DNA of 64,000 nt, taken from assembly GCA_003584705.1 (NCBI GenBank), contig AP018536.1:3658001-3722000 (forward strand), read 5' to 3'. Source of the stretch: Lachnospiraceae bacterium GAM79. Lineage in GTDB: Bacteria; Bacillota; Clostridia; Lachnospirales; Lachnospiraceae. Position 1 is the stretch's first letter; every line of letters starts with the position of its first letter. The translations under genes and the position numbers were made by a program. Below, one piece after another: positions 49,187-59,654 of the stretch. Under the pieces are notes generated by a model, which did not search any database, had not been told where the DNA came from, and worked only from the letters and a program-made list of their open reading frames with translations.

Positions 49187-51076
49187 TTAGTGTACCACAG
49201 GTTGTCCTGTCTGTGAAGCAAAAAAGGTCACGATTTCCTCTGCCGTACGCTCATTCATTTCGGGAATTTCCATCAATTCTTCCACCGATGCCTGCCGGAT
49301 CTCCTCCAGTGACTTAAAGTGCCTCATCAGGGCCTTTCTCCGGGCCGGTCCCACCCCCGGGATATCATCCAGTACGGACTTCACCTGAGTCTTGCTGCGC
49401 AGGGATCTGTGATACTCGATAGCAAAACGGTGGGCCTCATCCTGAATTCTGGTGATCAGCTTAAAACCTTCGGAATGGGTATCAATGGGAAGCTCAATAT
49501 TATGATAATATAAGCCTCTGGTACGATGGTTGTCATCCTTGACCATGCCGCAGACCGGAATGTCGATTCCCAGTTCTTCCAGTACGGACAGCGCAATATT
49601 CACCTGTCCGCGGCCGCCGTCCATCAGAATCAGATCCGGGAACTTCGTGAAGCTTCCGTACTCCTGATCCATTTCCTGTTCTTCCAGCTCTTTGCTCTCT
49701 TCCATGCCGTGGCGGAACCGCCTCGTCAACACTTCCCGCATGCAGGCATAATCATCCGGGCCAGAGACACTCTTGATTTTGAATTTACGGTAATCGCTGC
49801 GCTTTGGCTTCCCCTTTTCGTAGACTACCATGGAGCCTACATTTTCAAAACCGTTGATATTGGAAATATCGTAGGCCTCCATCCGGGCCGTGCCGGTCAG
49901 CGGAAGCTGCAACAGATCTGAGATTTCCTTCACCGCACCGATAGTACGGCCTTCCTCACGCTTCAGTTTCTCCCTGTCCTGAGACAATACCAGTTTTGCA
50001 TTCTGGGCTGCCAGTTCCACCAGTTTTTCCTTACTGCCGATCTTTGGCACCTTCAGGTAGACCCTGCTGCCTTTTCGCTCCGACAGCCATTTCTCGATCA
50101 GTTCCGCATCCTCGATTTCATATTGCAGCATCAGTTCTCTGGGAATAAATGGGGTCCCCGCATAGAACTGCTTTACAAAATCCTGTAAGATCGCTGGTTT
50201 GTTATTTTCCGGCACATGTGTCATATAGTAATGTTCCCTGCCGATCAGCTTGCCATCCCGGACGAAAAACACCTGTACCACCGCTTCCGTCTCATCCTGA
50301 TACAGCGCCAGGATATCTTTATCTTCACCCACGCCCTCTGTGATCTTCTGTTTCTGGGACACCTGGCGGACACTGGATAACAGATCTCTGTATCTGGCAG
50401 CTTCTTCAAATTCCAGTTCCTCCGCTGCCTTGTTCATCTTCTCTTCCAGATCCTTCAGAATCGGGCTGTAATTGCCGTTTAGAAATTCCAGTGCTCCCGC
50501 CACCTGCTGTCTATACTCCTCCTTGCTCACATAGCCCTGACAGGGAGCCAGGCACTGTTTAATATGATAATTCAGGCAGGGGCGCTCCAGTCCGGTGTCT
50601 CTCGGCAGCACCCGGTTGCAGGTACGCAGCTGGTACAGCTTGTTCAGCAGCTCAATGGTATCTTTGACCGCCGCAGCACTGGTATAAGGACCGAAATAGC
50701 GGGACTTATCCTTCTTCATGGTACGGGAAAACAGGATTCTGGGATAATCCTCCCCCACCGTCACCTTGATATAAGGGTACGTCTTGTCATCCTTCAGCAG
50801 AGTGTTGTATTTCGGAGAATTCTCTTTGATCAGATTGTTCTCCAGTACCAGTGCCTCCAGTTCGGAGTCCGTCACGATATATTCAAAACGCGCGATCAAT
50901 GATACCATCTGGTCAATGGCAGGACCTCTGCCGATATTTTCACGAAAATAAGACCTTACACGATTGTGCAGGTTGATGGCTTTTCCCACATACAAAATGA
51001 CATCCTTGTCATCCCGCATGATATACACTCCCGGCTTGCGGGGGAGCTTTTTTAATTCTTCTTCAAAATTAAACAT
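49187..51076 (-). CDS. uvrC: Excinuclease ABC subunit UvrC
   Basis: 629-aa nuclease of nucleotide excision repair that makes both cuts round a UvrAB-bound lesion. In order: GIY-YIG domain ([20 protein letters not shown]), UVR motif ([20 protein letters not shown]), RNase H-like domain with [20 protein letters not shown] and [15 protein letters not shown], and C-terminal helix-hairpin-helix repeats ([17 protein letters not shown]). The start at 51076 has GAGG eight bases upstream; an earlier Met at 51103 does not. First gene of the cluster; the 500-bp element lies 71 nt upstream. Confidence 0.95.
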   Translation of the reverse strand: MFNFEEELKKLPRKPGVYIMRDDKDVILYVGKAINLHNRVRSYFRENIGRGPAIDQMVSLIARFEYIVTDSELEALVLENNLIKENSPKYNTLLKDDKTYPYIKVTVGEDYPRILFSRTMKKDKSRYFGPYTSAAAVKDTIELLNKLYQLRTCNRVLPRDTGLERPCLNYHIKQCLAPCQGYVSKEEYRQQVAGALEFLNGNYSPILKDLEEKMNKAAEELEFEEAARYRDLLSSVRQVSQKQKITEGVGEDKDILALYQDETEAVVQVFFVRDGKLIGREHYYMTHVPENNKPAILQDFVKQFYAGTPFIPRELMLQYEIEDAELIEKWLSERKGSRVYLKVPKIGSKEKLVELAAQNAKLVLSQDREKLKREEGRTIGAVKEISDLLQLPLTGTARMEAYDISNINGFENVGSMVVYEKGKPKRSDYRKFKIKSVSGPDDYACMREVLTRRFRHGMEESKELEEQEMDQEYGSFTKFPDLILMDGGRGQVNIALSVLEELGIDIPVCGMVKDDNHRTRGLYYHNIELPIDTHSEGFKLITRIQDEAHRFAIEYHRSLRSKTQVKSVLDDIPGVGPARRKALMRHFKSLEEIRQASVEELMEIPEMNERTAEEIVTFFASQTGQPVVH

Positions 51077-51147
51077 AAATATTTCCTCGCATGCTTCTAT
51101 CATACCGATTCTGGGGAAAAATACAATAAGGGATTTAATATTGTAAC

Positions 51148-51647
51148 TTGAGAGTTAGTTAAATACATTGGCAAAATCCACGAACTCCCGGAGCATGCGA
51201 TACACATGTCTCGATGTAAGGTCTCCGGATGTGAATTTTCTACGAAAAGTGATGAGTAATTCTCGTCATGACGGGGCCGCCTACAGTCGACATCCATGTC
51301 GACAATCGGCTGACGCGGACATCGTGTCCGCTTTCCCCCTGTCTTTCAGCACTTTTCTAGAAAATATCAACATCCTCCGACAAACATCTTCGACATGGCA
51401 CCACATACGCCGGGAGTTCTGCGTTTTGGAAAGTTTTAAAAAAACAGTAGCCCCGGCTGGGTATAAGAATAAGCAGTGCCGTAAGCAGACGTCGGTACCA
51501 TAGCGTCCCAAGGGACGCATTGCGGTCGTACTGTGACCGCTTATGTACCGCTACGCTCTGCGACAGGAGCGCATCGTACTAAAGTACGAGTGTGCCGCGT
51601 TTCTTATACCCTGCCAAGGGCTACGGGGATATTTCGCTAAATCTCAA
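51148..51647. mobile_element. 500-bp highly structured terminal-repeat element, copy 1
   Basis: Imperfect terminal inverted repeats: TTGAGAGTTAGTTAAATA at the left, and the inverse of TTGAGATTTAGCGAAATA at the right. Left half: GAACTCCCGG (51182-51191) pairs with CCGGGAGTTC (51410-51419). Nested inside are 51205-51210 with 51392-51397, 51227-51232 with 51370-51375, 51244-51251 with 51350-51357, and the hairpins GTCGACAT..ATGTCGAC and GCGGACA..TGTCCGC. Right half: GTAGCCC with GGGCTAC and GGGTATAAGAA with TTCTTATACCC enclose four more hairpins. A second copy in reverse lies at 59655. Overlapping open frames on both strands look like by-products of the palindromes. Confidence 0.85.
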
Positions 51648-51669
51648 TTTTTAACAAAAGGCTCTGGTG

Positions 51670-52074
51670 CTATACCATCTTGAATCCCTTTGCTCTCAGG
51701 CAGATTTCCACTTCCTCAGGATCTGCGGTGTGCAGGATCATGACAGGTGTGGAAGAATCACGGTTGAAGGATAGGTAGGTATAGTCCACATTGACATTGC
51801 TGTCTAAGAGAGCTGTCAGCAGGGTATTCAGTGCACCAGGCTTATCCTCGATCTCCACAGCCAGAACATCCACAAAACGGCAGAGATAACCTTTCTCTGT
51901 CAGAACCTCTTTTGCCTTATCGGGATCGGATACCACCATGCGGTTGATGCCGTACTCCGCGCCGTCGTTGGTAACGGAACCCCAGATATTGATGCCTGCT
52001 TCATACAGCGCATTGGTCATAGCCTGCAGGGCTCCTTTTTTATTTTCAGCGTAAATGGATAGCTGTTTTAACAT
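51670..52074 (-). CDS. Double ACT-domain amino-acid-binding protein
   Basis: 134 aa made of two ACT domains: MLKQLSIYAENKKGALQAMT opens the first and VLAVEIEDKPGALNTLLTAL the second. Proteins of this kind bind amino acids and act as sensors without a catalytic part. AGGAGG lies at a normal distance from the ATG at 52074. Partner unknown. It stands between the 500-bp element and ftsH, with a fragment of the GTAACTATTCAGA repeat in its upstream region. Confidence 0.88.
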   Translation of the reverse strand: MLKQLSIYAENKKGALQAMTNALYEAGINIWGSVTNDGAEYGINRMVVSDPDKAKEVLTEKGYLCRFVDVLAVEIEDKPGALNTLLTALLDSNVNVDYTYLSFNRDSSTPVMILHTADPEEVEICLRAKGFKMV

Positions 52075-52205
52075 TCTGATATTACCTCCTCATTGCGATC
52101 TGACTGCCTGTGCAGTCTGTCCGGGAATCTCCCGACACTTTATTATGATAAAGCATTATTACAAAATAATCAACCCGGAGTTCGCATTTGAACATAAAAA
52201 TTAAA

Positions 52206-52250
52206 GTAACTATTCTGAACCCCATTTGCAAAACCGCCTCTGCGAGGTTT
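52206..52250. repeat. Left-end fragment of the GTAACTATTCAGA repeat family
   Basis: GTAACTATTCTGAACCCCAT, then TTGCAAAACCGCCTCTGCGAGG, which is the left 45 bp of the copy at 26754 with two changes. The CCTC-tgc-GAGG hairpin is present; the right half is absent, and an AT-rich sequence follows. Confidence 0.65.
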
Positions 52251-52280
52251 TTTAAAAATTGTGATAATATCGCACCTTTT

Positions 52281-52313
52281 AAAAGAGCATCAGTCATTTG
52301 ACTAATGCTCTTT
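52281..52313 (-). terminator. Intrinsic terminator of ftsH
   Basis: AAAGAGCATTAGTCA and TGACTGATGCTCTTT form a long stem with one G-T pair; TTTT follows on the minus strand. It lies 48 nt behind the ftsH stop codon. Confidence 0.75.
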
Positions 52314-52360
52314 GCTAATTACTCTATTTTATAGGTGTCGGGTTCAAAAGTTCTCGACAT

Positions 52361-54712
52361 CTATAATGTTCCATGGGAGAACAGTCCTACCGGTCCCTGA
52401 GGAGGATCCTTAGGATCCTTCGACTCCTCGGCAGCATCGCTTTTCTGCTCTGTGGATTCCTGTTCATGCTTCTCCTGTGCGGAAGTCTCTTCTTTTGCGG
52501 ATTCTGCAGGCTGCTTTGCGGTATCCTGCGCCGGTGCAGTCTGCTCCTTTGCTTCCTGCAGGCTGTCTTCGAAAGTCAGGGGTTGGAAAGTTGAATCGGT
52601 GGAAGTCATGACCTGTTCCCCAATGGTCACATCCACGCTGTTGCCCTTTACTGCACTGCCCGCAGCATTTGTTTCTGTCACATCTTTCTTCTCTTCCTCT
52701 GGGTCAGGCAGTCCCTTCTCTCTGCGAAAGATCTCCATGAATTCCTTACCGGTGATGGTCTCACGCTCGATCAGGAACGCTGCCAGCTTATCCATCAGTT
52801 CTCTGTTCTCGCGAAGCATCTGCAATGCCTGATCGTAGCTCTCCTTGATCATGGCAACGACTTCTTCGTCAATGGCTGCTGCCGTTTCATCACTACAGTT
52901 CAGCGCGGTTCTTCCCTCCAGATATTGGCTCTCTACGGTAGCCAGACCCACAAGACCGAAACGTTTGCTCATACCGTAGCGGGTGATCATGTTGCGGGCA
53001 ATGGATGTAGCCTTCTCAATATCATTGGCTGCACCGGTGGTCACAGTGTCGAATACTACTTCCTCAGCGGCACGTCCACCCACCAGACCTACCAGCATAT
53101 CCCGAAGTTCTGCCTCGGTATTGAGATATTTTTCCTCCTCCGGCACCTGCATCACATAGCCCAACGCACCCATGGTACGGGGGACAATGGTAATTTTCTG
53201 TACCGGCTCGGAGTTTTTCTGTAAAGCGCTGATCAGTGCATGTCCCACTTCATGATAGGATACGATGCGACGTTCTTCTTTGCTCATGATGCGGTCTTTC
53301 TTTTCCTTACCTACCAGCACCTGTTCCACAGCTGCGAACAGATCCTTCTGGCTTACAAATTCTCTGCCTTCCTTGACAGCATTGATAGCTGCCTCGTTGA
53401 TCATATTGGCCAGATCGGAACCGACCGCTCCGCTGGTAGCCAGTGCAATCGCATCCAGATCTACGGTCTCGTCCATCTTCACATCCTTGGAATGTACTTT
53501 CAGGATTTCCACACGGCCCTTGAGATCCGGCTTGTCTACGATGATACGGCGGTCAAAACGTCCGGGACGTAAGAGCGCCTTGTCCAGGATCTCCGGACGA
53601 TTCGTTGCCCCCAGGATCAGGATACCTTTGGAACTGTCGAAGCCATCCATTTCGGATAATAACTGATTCAGCGTCTGCTCTCTCTCTTCATTGCCTCCAC
53701 CGTACTTGGAATCACGGCTTCGTCCGATGGCATCGATCTCATCAATAAATACGATACAGGGCGCGTTCTTGGTCGCTTCCTTGAACAGGTCACGAACACG
53801 GCTGGCGCCCACACCTACATACAGCTCAATAAAATCAGAACCCGTCAGAGAGAAGAACGGTACATGTGCTTCTCCTGCCACTGCCTTGGCCAGCAAAGTC
53901 TTACCGGTTCCGGGAGGGCCCACCAGCAATGCTCCCTTGGGCAGTTTTGCACCGATCTTGGAATATTTCTGTGGATTATGCAGGAAGTCCACGACTTCCA
54001 CCAGAGATTCCTTTGCTTCGTCTTCACCGGCCACATCCTTGAATGTAACGCCGGTCTCCTTCTGTACATATACCTTGGCATTGCTCTTGCCCACGCCCAT
54101 GGGTCCGCCGCTTCCGCCCATTCTGCGGAACAGAAAACCTGCCACGATCCAGATCAGTACCACCGGCAATACCACGGTTACCAGAATCTCCATCAGGAAA
54201 TTGGAAGTATTGCTGGTCACGCGATTCCCCTGTACATCATGCTCCTGCAATCTGGCTGTCAGGGTATCCAGATCCTCCATCAGCATTGTATAATATACAG
54301 TCTGGGACTGTGTCACCTTCTGGGTAATTCCATAGAAGCTGACATAACTGCCCGGTGCCGGGGTGGCTGCAGCTTCCTGCTTCAGCTGTACCGTCACCAT
54401 GCCGCTTTCCTTATTTACCTCCACCGCAGCAACCTTATCCGCTTCCAGATCCTTCAGGAAATCGGTATAAGATACTTCCGTTCCGGTATTGGTGCCGAAG
54501 AACGCATTATACAGCATCAGTACAACGATCACTGTCATCAGTCCTGACAGGATCAGCATCAGGATGCTGGGGCGCTTCGGTGAACCATTGCCGTTGCCTC
54601 CGTTACTGTTATTGCCGTTCCCGCCATTGTTACCGCTGCCGGGAGCTCCGTTGCCATTGCCTCCGTTGCCGGGGCCATAGCCGTTATTATATGACTCAAT
54701 TAATTTTCTCAT
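52361..54712 (-). CDS. ftsH: ATP-dependent zinc metalloprotease FtsH
   Basis: 783-aa membrane AAA+ protease that removes misfolded and short-lived membrane and cytosolic proteins. Order: an unusual Gly/Asn-rich head (residues 9-48), a membrane helix ([18 protein letters not shown]), an extracytoplasmic domain, a second helix ([20 protein letters not shown]), the AAA core with GPPGTGKT and [12 protein letters not shown], and the protease with HEVGH. The last 110 residues are acidic and disordered, so the protein is longer than the usual 600-700. The start at 54712 has GGAG at six bases; promoter at 54793-54821. The membrane partners HflK and HflC are encoded at 23748-25677. Confidence 0.95.
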   Translation of the reverse strand: MRKLIESYNNGYGPGNGGNGNGAPGSGNNGGNGNNSNGGNGNGSPKRPSILMLILSGLMTVIVVLMLYNAFFGTNTGTEVSYTDFLKDLEADKVAAVEVNKESGMVTVQLKQEAAATPAPGSYVSFYGITQKVTQSQTVYYTMLMEDLDTLTARLQEHDVQGNRVTSNTSNFLMEILVTVVLPVVLIWIVAGFLFRRMGGSGGPMGVGKSNAKVYVQKETGVTFKDVAGEDEAKESLVEVVDFLHNPQKYSKIGAKLPKGALLVGPPGTGKTLLAKAVAGEAHVPFFSLTGSDFIELYVGVGASRVRDLFKEATKNAPCIVFIDEIDAIGRSRDSKYGGGNEEREQTLNQLLSEMDGFDSSKGILILGATNRPEILDKALLRPGRFDRRIIVDKPDLKGRVEILKVHSKDVKMDETVDLDAIALATSGAVGSDLANMINEAAINAVKEGREFVSQKDLFAAVEQVLVGKEKKDRIMSKEERRIVSYHEVGHALISALQKNSEPVQKITIVPRTMGALGYVMQVPEEEKYLNTEAELRDMLVGLVGGRAAEEVVFDTVTTGAANDIEKATSIARNMITRYGMSKRFGLVGLATVESQYLEGRTALNCSDETAAAIDEEVVAMIKESYDQALQMLRENRELMDKLAAFLIERETITGKEFMEIFRREKGLPDPEEEKKDVTETNAAGSAVKGNSVDVTIGEQVMTSTDSTFQPLTFEDSLQEAKEQTAPAQDTAKQPAESAKEETSAQEKHEQESTEQKSDAAEESKDPKDPPQGPVGLFSHGTL

Positions 54713-54754
54713 GTCATCTCCATTTTCTATTTTATACGCTATTGCACTTCCGTT

Positions 54755-54776
54755 ATTTCAACTGCACAGTTGAAAT
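54755..54776. promoter_or_regulatory. Perfect palindrome in the ftsH leader
   Basis: ATTTCAACTG and CAGTTGAAAT are exact inverse copies round two bases. It lies about 10-30 nt after the predicted transcription start, so it could be a repressor site or an RNA hairpin that controls ftsH. Confidence 0.55.
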
Positions 54777-54792
54777 CTGAGCAATCATATCT

Positions 54793-54821
54793 ATTATAGA
54801 GATAACCTGTGGATAAATCAA
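54793..54821 (-). promoter_or_regulatory. Sigma-70-type promoter of ftsH
   Basis: On the minus strand TTGATT (54816-54821) and TATAAT (54793-54798) are exactly 17 bp apart. The leader is about 75 nt long and contains the palindrome at 54755-54776. Confidence 0.8.
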
Positions 54822-54942
54822 TAGCTCAAATATGAAAAAACTCTGAACTATTCCCGGAAATAACGAATATCCGGAAACCATGTTTTTCTACAGTTTCCGG
54901 GCATTCGCCAGCAACAAACAACTCACAACAACCAATTATATA

Positions 54943-55944
54943 CTAACACCCTTCAAACATAACGTTGATCTCCGACTGATACAAAGTCCAGGTATTGATC
55001 GGGGTATTCATACCTTCGTTGGGTGTCTGAATCTGCAGTGCAGCGTATTTCTGTTTCCAGTAGGCTGCCAGATCGGTGTAGACTGCGTCCACTCTTTTCA
55101 GATCGCTGTATTTTACCAGGATCCGTCTGCCCTCTTCACGATTGCCCTCGCCCAGCATAATCACAAAACGGGCTTCTTCGCCGGACTGTAATTTGAAGTT
55201 CTTCTGCAAGCTGCCGCAGTGATTGCCACCAAGTTCTGTGGAACCTTCCAGAGTTCCTCTCTCCAGGCCTGCCGGATGATCTTCGGTACCATAAACTCCC
55301 AGGAATTTCTCTCTGACGCAGTCATAGCCGTCCGGTGTGAAGTTGGCGGTAAGATACTGATACCCTTTTTCTTCGTAGAACAAGTCCTCCTCAATGATGC
55401 CGTCTTCATAGGAAGAACCGGCACAATACAGACTCATCTGAAAATTCTGGTTGTCTATCATAATGTGATGGAACGAAAATTCCATGTAAGGAAATAAGGA
55501 AAGATTTCTGACTGCATCGGTGGTATTTTTCACCTTTACATCTTACAACAGTACATTTTCCCCGCGGGGAATAACCATGGTCTGTGAGGATGCCAGTCCG
55601 TCATATTCGCTCTCGTAGACGGTGTAAGGCAGTCCGTGGCGGCAACGGTATTTTGCCTTGGATAAATCCTTGGCTACCGGCTGCCAGGAGATGGAATGGT
55701 AATCCTTCTTTTCATTATCCCTGATATATACATAGAATCCCGGGCGGTCCATGGGTACCGCATTCCCACGGAACCGGATGATCCTGTGATACTCCGGTGT
55801 TTTGTAAAACAGATAACCTCCCGCCGTATGGTTGATGACCGCCGCCATGTCCTCGACACCCAGATAGTTCGTCCAGGAACAGGGCAGAGCCACGTTGTCG
55901 ATGACGTATTCTCTTTTTTCATTATCGAAATAGCCGTATTGCAA
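54943..55944 (-). pseudogene. Broken GH94 (cellobiose/chitobiose phosphorylase-type) gene
   Basis: The first part reads MQYGYFDNEKREYVI, VALPCSWTNYLGVEDMAA and PGFYVYIRDNEKKDYHSISW, the N-terminal beta-sandwich of GH94 phosphorylases. A TAA at 55543-55545 interrupts it in frame; after it the same frame continues VKNTTDAVRNLSLFPYMEF to TWTLYQSEINVMF. There the protein ends with EGC-stop, about 330 residues in place of roughly 800, so the catalytic (alpha/alpha)6 barrel is gone. The start is TTG at 55944 behind GGGAGGG. A nonsense mutation plus a 3' deletion make it inactive. Confidence 0.75.
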
Positions 55945-56346
55945 AACGCGTCCCTCCCGTATATAGTTTTTTGCTTTTTCAGAACTTTTTTGTTCTGTAT
56001 TTATTGTAATTTCATGTAACTATTCAGAGCCATGCAAAACTGCGTTCTGCGAATGCTTGCATTCAGGCAGATAAGCAATTTTATATGGCGAAGTAACCAC
56101 ATGAGCAAAAGGAAGCTACGAAGTAGCGGTTTTGCGAATGGGGTTCTGAATAGTTACAATTTCATTATAGAAAAGGATCTCTTTGTTGAAAATTGCTCAT
56201 TATGTGATTATTTGCTTAAAATTGTTAGATATAATAATGATTTCCAAAAAAAATTTTACTTTCCAGTAGATTTTTGGGAAACACTAAACTATAATAGAAC
56301 ATCATGGGATTTTAGTTGCAAAGATTCGCAGAGAAAGGTGTCAGCA
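55945..56346. other. 402-bp gap in front of the DUF1846 gene
   Basis: It holds the structured repeat 56016-56157 and then an AT-rich stretch (56158-56346). A TATAAT at 56290-56295 could be the -10 box for the DUF1846 gene, although a good -35 box is not obvious. An open frame runs through the repeat into the gene, but it has no ribosome site. Confidence 0.45.
56016..56157. repeat. GTAACTATTCAGA-bounded repeat, full copy, reverse orientation
   Basis: 142 bp, the reverse complement of the copy at 26754 with a modest number of changes. Read on the minus strand its first hairpin is CTAC-ttc-GTAG where the other copy has CCTC-tgc-GAGG: both arms changed together. The block GGTTACTTCGCCATATAAAA and the ends are conserved. 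Confidence 0.75.
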
Positions 56347-57831
56347 ATGTACAAGATAGGTTTTGACAATGACAAATACCTCAGCATGCAGTCTGAGAAG
56401 ATCAAGGAGCGTATCGCAAAATTCGGCGGTAAGCTGTATCTGGAGTTCGGCGGCAAGCTGTTCGACGATTATCATGCATCCCGCGTATTGCCCGGTTTCC
56501 ATCCGGACAGTAAAATCAACATGCTGGCACAGCTGAAGGACGAGGCTGAGATCGTCATCGTCATCAATGCAGCAGACATTGAGAAAAACAAGGTTCGTTC
56601 CGACTTAGGCATCACCTATGATCTGGACGTGTTACGTCTGATCGATGCGTTCCGCGGCTACGGTCTGTATGTAGGCAGTGTGTGTCTGACCCGCTTTGCC
56701 GGACAGCCCAGTGCCATTGCTTATCAGAAAAAACTGGAGTCCCTGGGAATGAAGGTGTATCGTCATTATTCCATTCCCGGATATCCTTCCAATATTCCGT
56801 TCATCGTAAGTGATGAAGGTTACGGTAAGAACGATTATATTGAAACCACCCGTTCTCTGGTGGTGGTGACTGCTCCCGGACCCGGAAGCGGCAAGATGGC
56901 TACCTGTCTCTCCCAGCTATATCATGAATACAAGAGAGGCATCAAGGCCGGTTATGCCAAATATGAGACCTTTCCAATCTGGAATATTCCGTTAAAGCAT
57001 CCGGTAAACCTGGCTTATGAAGCCGCTACCGCAGACTTGAACGATGTCAATATGATCGATCCCTTCCACCTGGAAGCTTATGGTGAGACCACGATCAATT
57101 ACAATCGTGACGTGGAGATTTTCCCCGTAGTCAGCGCTATGTTTGAGAAGATCATGGGCAGCTGCCCTTACAAGTCTCCTACTGACATGGGTGTCAATAT
57201 GGCAGGCTTCGGTATTGTTGATGACGAAGCTGTCCGCGACGCCGCCAAACAGGAAATCATCCGCCGCTACTACCACACTCTGTGCCAGAAGCGCCAGGGT
57301 ACCGCCAGTGACGACCAGATCTTAAAGCTTGAGCTTCTGATGAAGCAGGCAGGTGTCACCATCGACGATCGTGCAGTAGTCAGCGCAGCCAATATTAAAG
57401 CAGAGACCACCGGGGAACCGGCAGCTGCGATCCAGCTTCCGGACGGCAGAGTCCTCACCGGACGGACCAGTACTCTGCTGGGTGCTTCTTCCGCATTATT
57501 ATTAAATGCCCTGAAAGCTCTGGCAGGCATTCCGGACGAAGTACAGCTGATCTCACCTACCGCCATCGGTCCCATCCAGGATCTGAAGACGAACTATCTG
57601 GGGAACCGCAATCCCAGACTTCATACAGATGAGACGCTGATCGCCCTTTCCATCTGTGCAGCTTCGGATGATACCGCGAAGGCTGCTGTGGAGCAGTTGA
57701 AGAACCTGAAAGGTTCCGAAGTGCACTCCAGCGTGATCCTGTCCCAGATTGACATGAATACCTTCCGCAAATTAGGTGTGAATCTGACATGCGAACCTCA
57801 TTATCAGAACCAGAAGCTGTATCACAACTAA
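56347..57831 (+). CDS. DUF1846 domain-containing protein
   Basis: 494 aa, the usual length of this family, which is common in Firmicutes and has known crystal structures but no agreed function. GFDNDKYLSMQSEKIKERIA opens the protein; FGGKLYLEFGGKLFDDYHAS and VVTAPGPGSGKMATCLSQLY, the latter with a P-loop-like GPGSGK, are conserved blocks. The C-terminal part has GRTSTLLGASSALLLNAL. The start at 56347 has AAAGG at eight bases; the longer in-frame extension upstream encodes the repeat and is not credible. A good terminator follows. Confidence 0.9.
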   Translation: MYKIGFDNDKYLSMQSEKIKERIAKFGGKLYLEFGGKLFDDYHASRVLPGFHPDSKINMLAQLKDEAEIVIVINAADIEKNKVRSDLGITYDLDVLRLIDAFRGYGLYVGSVCLTRFAGQPSAIAYQKKLESLGMKVYRHYSIPGYPSNIPFIVSDEGYGKNDYIETTRSLVVVTAPGPGSGKMATCLSQLYHEYKRGIKAGYAKYETFPIWNIPLKHPVNLAYEAATADLNDVNMIDPFHLEAYGETTINYNRDVEIFPVVSAMFEKIMGSCPYKSPTDMGVNMAGFGIVDDEAVRDAAKQEIIRRYYHTLCQKRQGTASDDQILKLELLMKQAGVTIDDRAVVSAANIKAETTGEPAAAIQLPDGRVLTGRTSTLLGASSALLLNALKALAGIPDEVQLISPTAIGPIQDLKTNYLGNRNPRLHTDETLIALSICAASDDTAKAAVEQLKNLKGSEVHSSVILSQIDMNTFRKLGVNLTCEPHYQNQKLYHN

Positions 57832-57868
57832 ACATTTTGTCATTCTACTATAAATTATGGCAGTTATT

Positions 57869-57908
57869 GAGCGAAGGCGCTCCCCAAGGGGAGTTCTTCG
57901 CTCTTTTT
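57869..57908 (+). terminator. Intrinsic terminator after the DUF1846 gene
   Basis: GAGCGAAG pairs with CTTCGCTC and GCTCCCC-type GCTCCCC/GGGGAG inside; TTTTT follows. It lies 37 nt behind the stop codon. Confidence 0.9.
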
Positions 57909-57913
57909 ATATG

Positions 57914-58019
57914 CACAACTATTAAAAAAGCGAAGTAACCACCATGAGCAAATCACATTCAGACATGTGATTCAGAAAAGCTATGAAAGAGCGGTTTTGC
58001 GATGTGGCTGAATAGTTAC
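57914..58019. repeat. Shortened copy of the GTAACTATTCAGA repeat family in front of pyrG
   Basis: Read on the minus strand it begins GTAACTATTCAG, then CGCAAAACCGC, a stem AATCACAT..ATGTGATT not found in other copies, and the conserved TGGTTACTTCGC. The right half seen in the 142-bp copies is missing, and it ends AATAGTTGTGC. It lies 23 bp before the pyrG start. Confidence 0.6.
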
Positions 58020-58042
58020 TATATCAAAAGGAGGAGAACATT

Positions 58043-59653
58043 ATGGCAGTAAAGTATGTGTTTGTGACCGGAGGAGTCGTATCCGGCCTCGGAAAAGGAA
58101 TTACCGCAGCTTCCCTGGGAAGACTGTTAAAGGCAAGAGGTTATAAGGTAACCATGCAGAAATTCGATCCTTATATCAATATTGATCCCGGCACCATGAA
58201 CCCGATCCAGCATGGCGAGGTATTCGTCACAGAAGATGGTACAGAGACCGATCTGGATCTGGGACATTATGAGCGTTTCATCGATGAGAACCTGGATAAG
58301 AATTCCAATGTCACCACCGGTAAAGTATACTGGTCCGTATTACAGAAGGAGCGCCGCGGCGACTATGGCGGAGGTACGGTACAGGTCATCCCTCATATCA
58401 CCAATGAGATCAAGAGCCGTTTCTACCGCAATTTTACGGATGATGAGACCCGTATCGCCATCATCGAGGTCGGCGGTACCGTAGGTGATATCGAGAGTCA
58501 GCCTTTTCTGGAGTCCATTCGTCAGTTCCAGCATGAAGTCGGCCATGACAATGCGATTCTGATCCATGTAACGCTGATTCCTTATCTGAGCGCTTCTCAG
58601 GAACTGAAGACCAAGCCCACCCAGGCCAGTGTTAAGGATTTGCAGGGCATGGGCATCCAGCCGGATATCATCGTATGCCGGAGCGAGCATCCTCTGGACC
58701 AGTCCATCAAGGACAAGATTGCGTTGTTCTGTAACGTACCTGAGAGCCATGTATTGCAGAATCTGGATGTGGAATATCTGTATGAGGCTCCGCTGGCAAT
58801 GGAGAAAGAGCATCTGGCACAGGTGGCCTGCGAATGTCTGCATCTGGATTGTCCGGAACCGGATCTGACAGACTGGAAGAAGATGGTGGAGGATCTGCGT
58901 CATCCCACCGATGAAGTGCAGATCGCTCTGGTCGGAAAATATGTCTCTCTGCATGATGCCTATATCAGTGTCGTAGAGGCTTTGAAACATGGCGGTATCA
59001 CCAATCATGCGACCGTACACATCAAATGGATCGACTCCGAGACGGTAACGTCTGAAAATGTGGAAGAACTGTTAGGTGACTGCAACGGTGTCCTGGTACC
59101 CGGCGGCTTCGGTTCCCGGGGTATCGAAGGCAAGATCCTGGCGATCCAGTATGCAAGAACCCATGGGATTCCCTTCCTGGGACTGTGTCTGGGAATGCAG
59201 CTGACAATCGTGGAATATGCAAGAAATGTCATCGGGTATACGGATGCCCACAGTGTGGAACTGGATCCTAACACCACACATCCTGTGATCGCTCTGATGC
59301 CGGACCAGAACGGTGTTGAGGATATCGGCGGTACCTTAAGACTGGGTGCATACCCTTGTGTACTGGATAAGGATTCCCGTGCTTATCAGCTCTACGGACA
59401 GGAGAATATCTCCGAGAGACATCGTCATCGTTATGAGGTCAACAACGATTATCGTGCCGTCCTCACCGAACACGGTCTTCGTCTGTCCGGTCTGTCCCCT
59501 GACGGACGTATCGTGGAAATGTGCGAGCTTACCGAGCACCCCTTCTTCGTAGCCACCCAGGGACACCCCGAGCTCAAGTCCAGACCCAACAGACCCCATC
59601 CGTTATTTAAGGGATTCGTGGAAGCGGCTTTGGAGAATAAGCACCGGAAGTAA
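58043..59653 (+). CDS. pyrG: CTP synthase
   Basis: 536-aa enzyme that makes CTP from UTP, ATP and glutamine. The synthase half has [20 protein letters not shown] (P-loop) and [15 protein letters not shown]. The glutaminase half has the nucleophile Cys in FLGLCLGMQ and the His/Glu pair in [12 protein letters not shown]. The start at 58043 follows AGGAGG. The stop codon TAA at 59651-59653 lies one base before the second 500-bp element, so the gene probably uses that element as its 3' end. Confidence 0.96.
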   Translation: MAVKYVFVTGGVVSGLGKGITAASLGRLLKARGYKVTMQKFDPYINIDPGTMNPIQHGEVFVTEDGTETDLDLGHYERFIDENLDKNSNVTTGKVYWSVLQKERRGDYGGGTVQVIPHITNEIKSRFYRNFTDDETRIAIIEVGGTVGDIESQPFLESIRQFQHEVGHDNAILIHVTLIPYLSASQELKTKPTQASVKDLQGMGIQPDIIVCRSEHPLDQSIKDKIALFCNVPESHVLQNLDVEYLYEAPLAMEKEHLAQVACECLHLDCPEPDLTDWKKMVEDLRHPTDEVQIALVGKYVSLHDAYISVVEALKHGGITNHATVHIKWIDSETVTSENVEELLGDCNGVLVPGGFGSRGIEGKILAIQYARTHGIPFLGLCLGMQLTIVEYARNVIGYTDAHSVELDPNTTHPVIALMPDQNGVEDIGGTLRLGAYPCVLDKDSRAYQLYGQENISERHRHRYEVNNDYRAVLTEHGLRLSGLSPDGRIVEMCELTEHPFFVATQGHPELKSRPNRPHPLFKGFVEAALENKHRK

Positions 59654-59654
59654 A

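Noticed and set aside
51168..51503. Open frames of 111 and 79 codons on opposite strands inside the 500-bp element, repeated in the second copy
   Set aside because: Both strands are open for similar lengths because of the palindromes; no family, no good ribosome site, and Cys/Arg-rich content as expected from random frames.
51148..51647. Group II intron or known large ncRNA
   Set aside because: No GUGYG start, no domain V hairpin and no reverse transcriptase; a named ncRNA class could not be recognised by eye.
56032..56346. A 105-codon in-frame extension of the DUF1846 protein
   Set aside because: It translates the structured repeat and an AT-rich spacer; the family start is at 56347, where a ribosome site is present.
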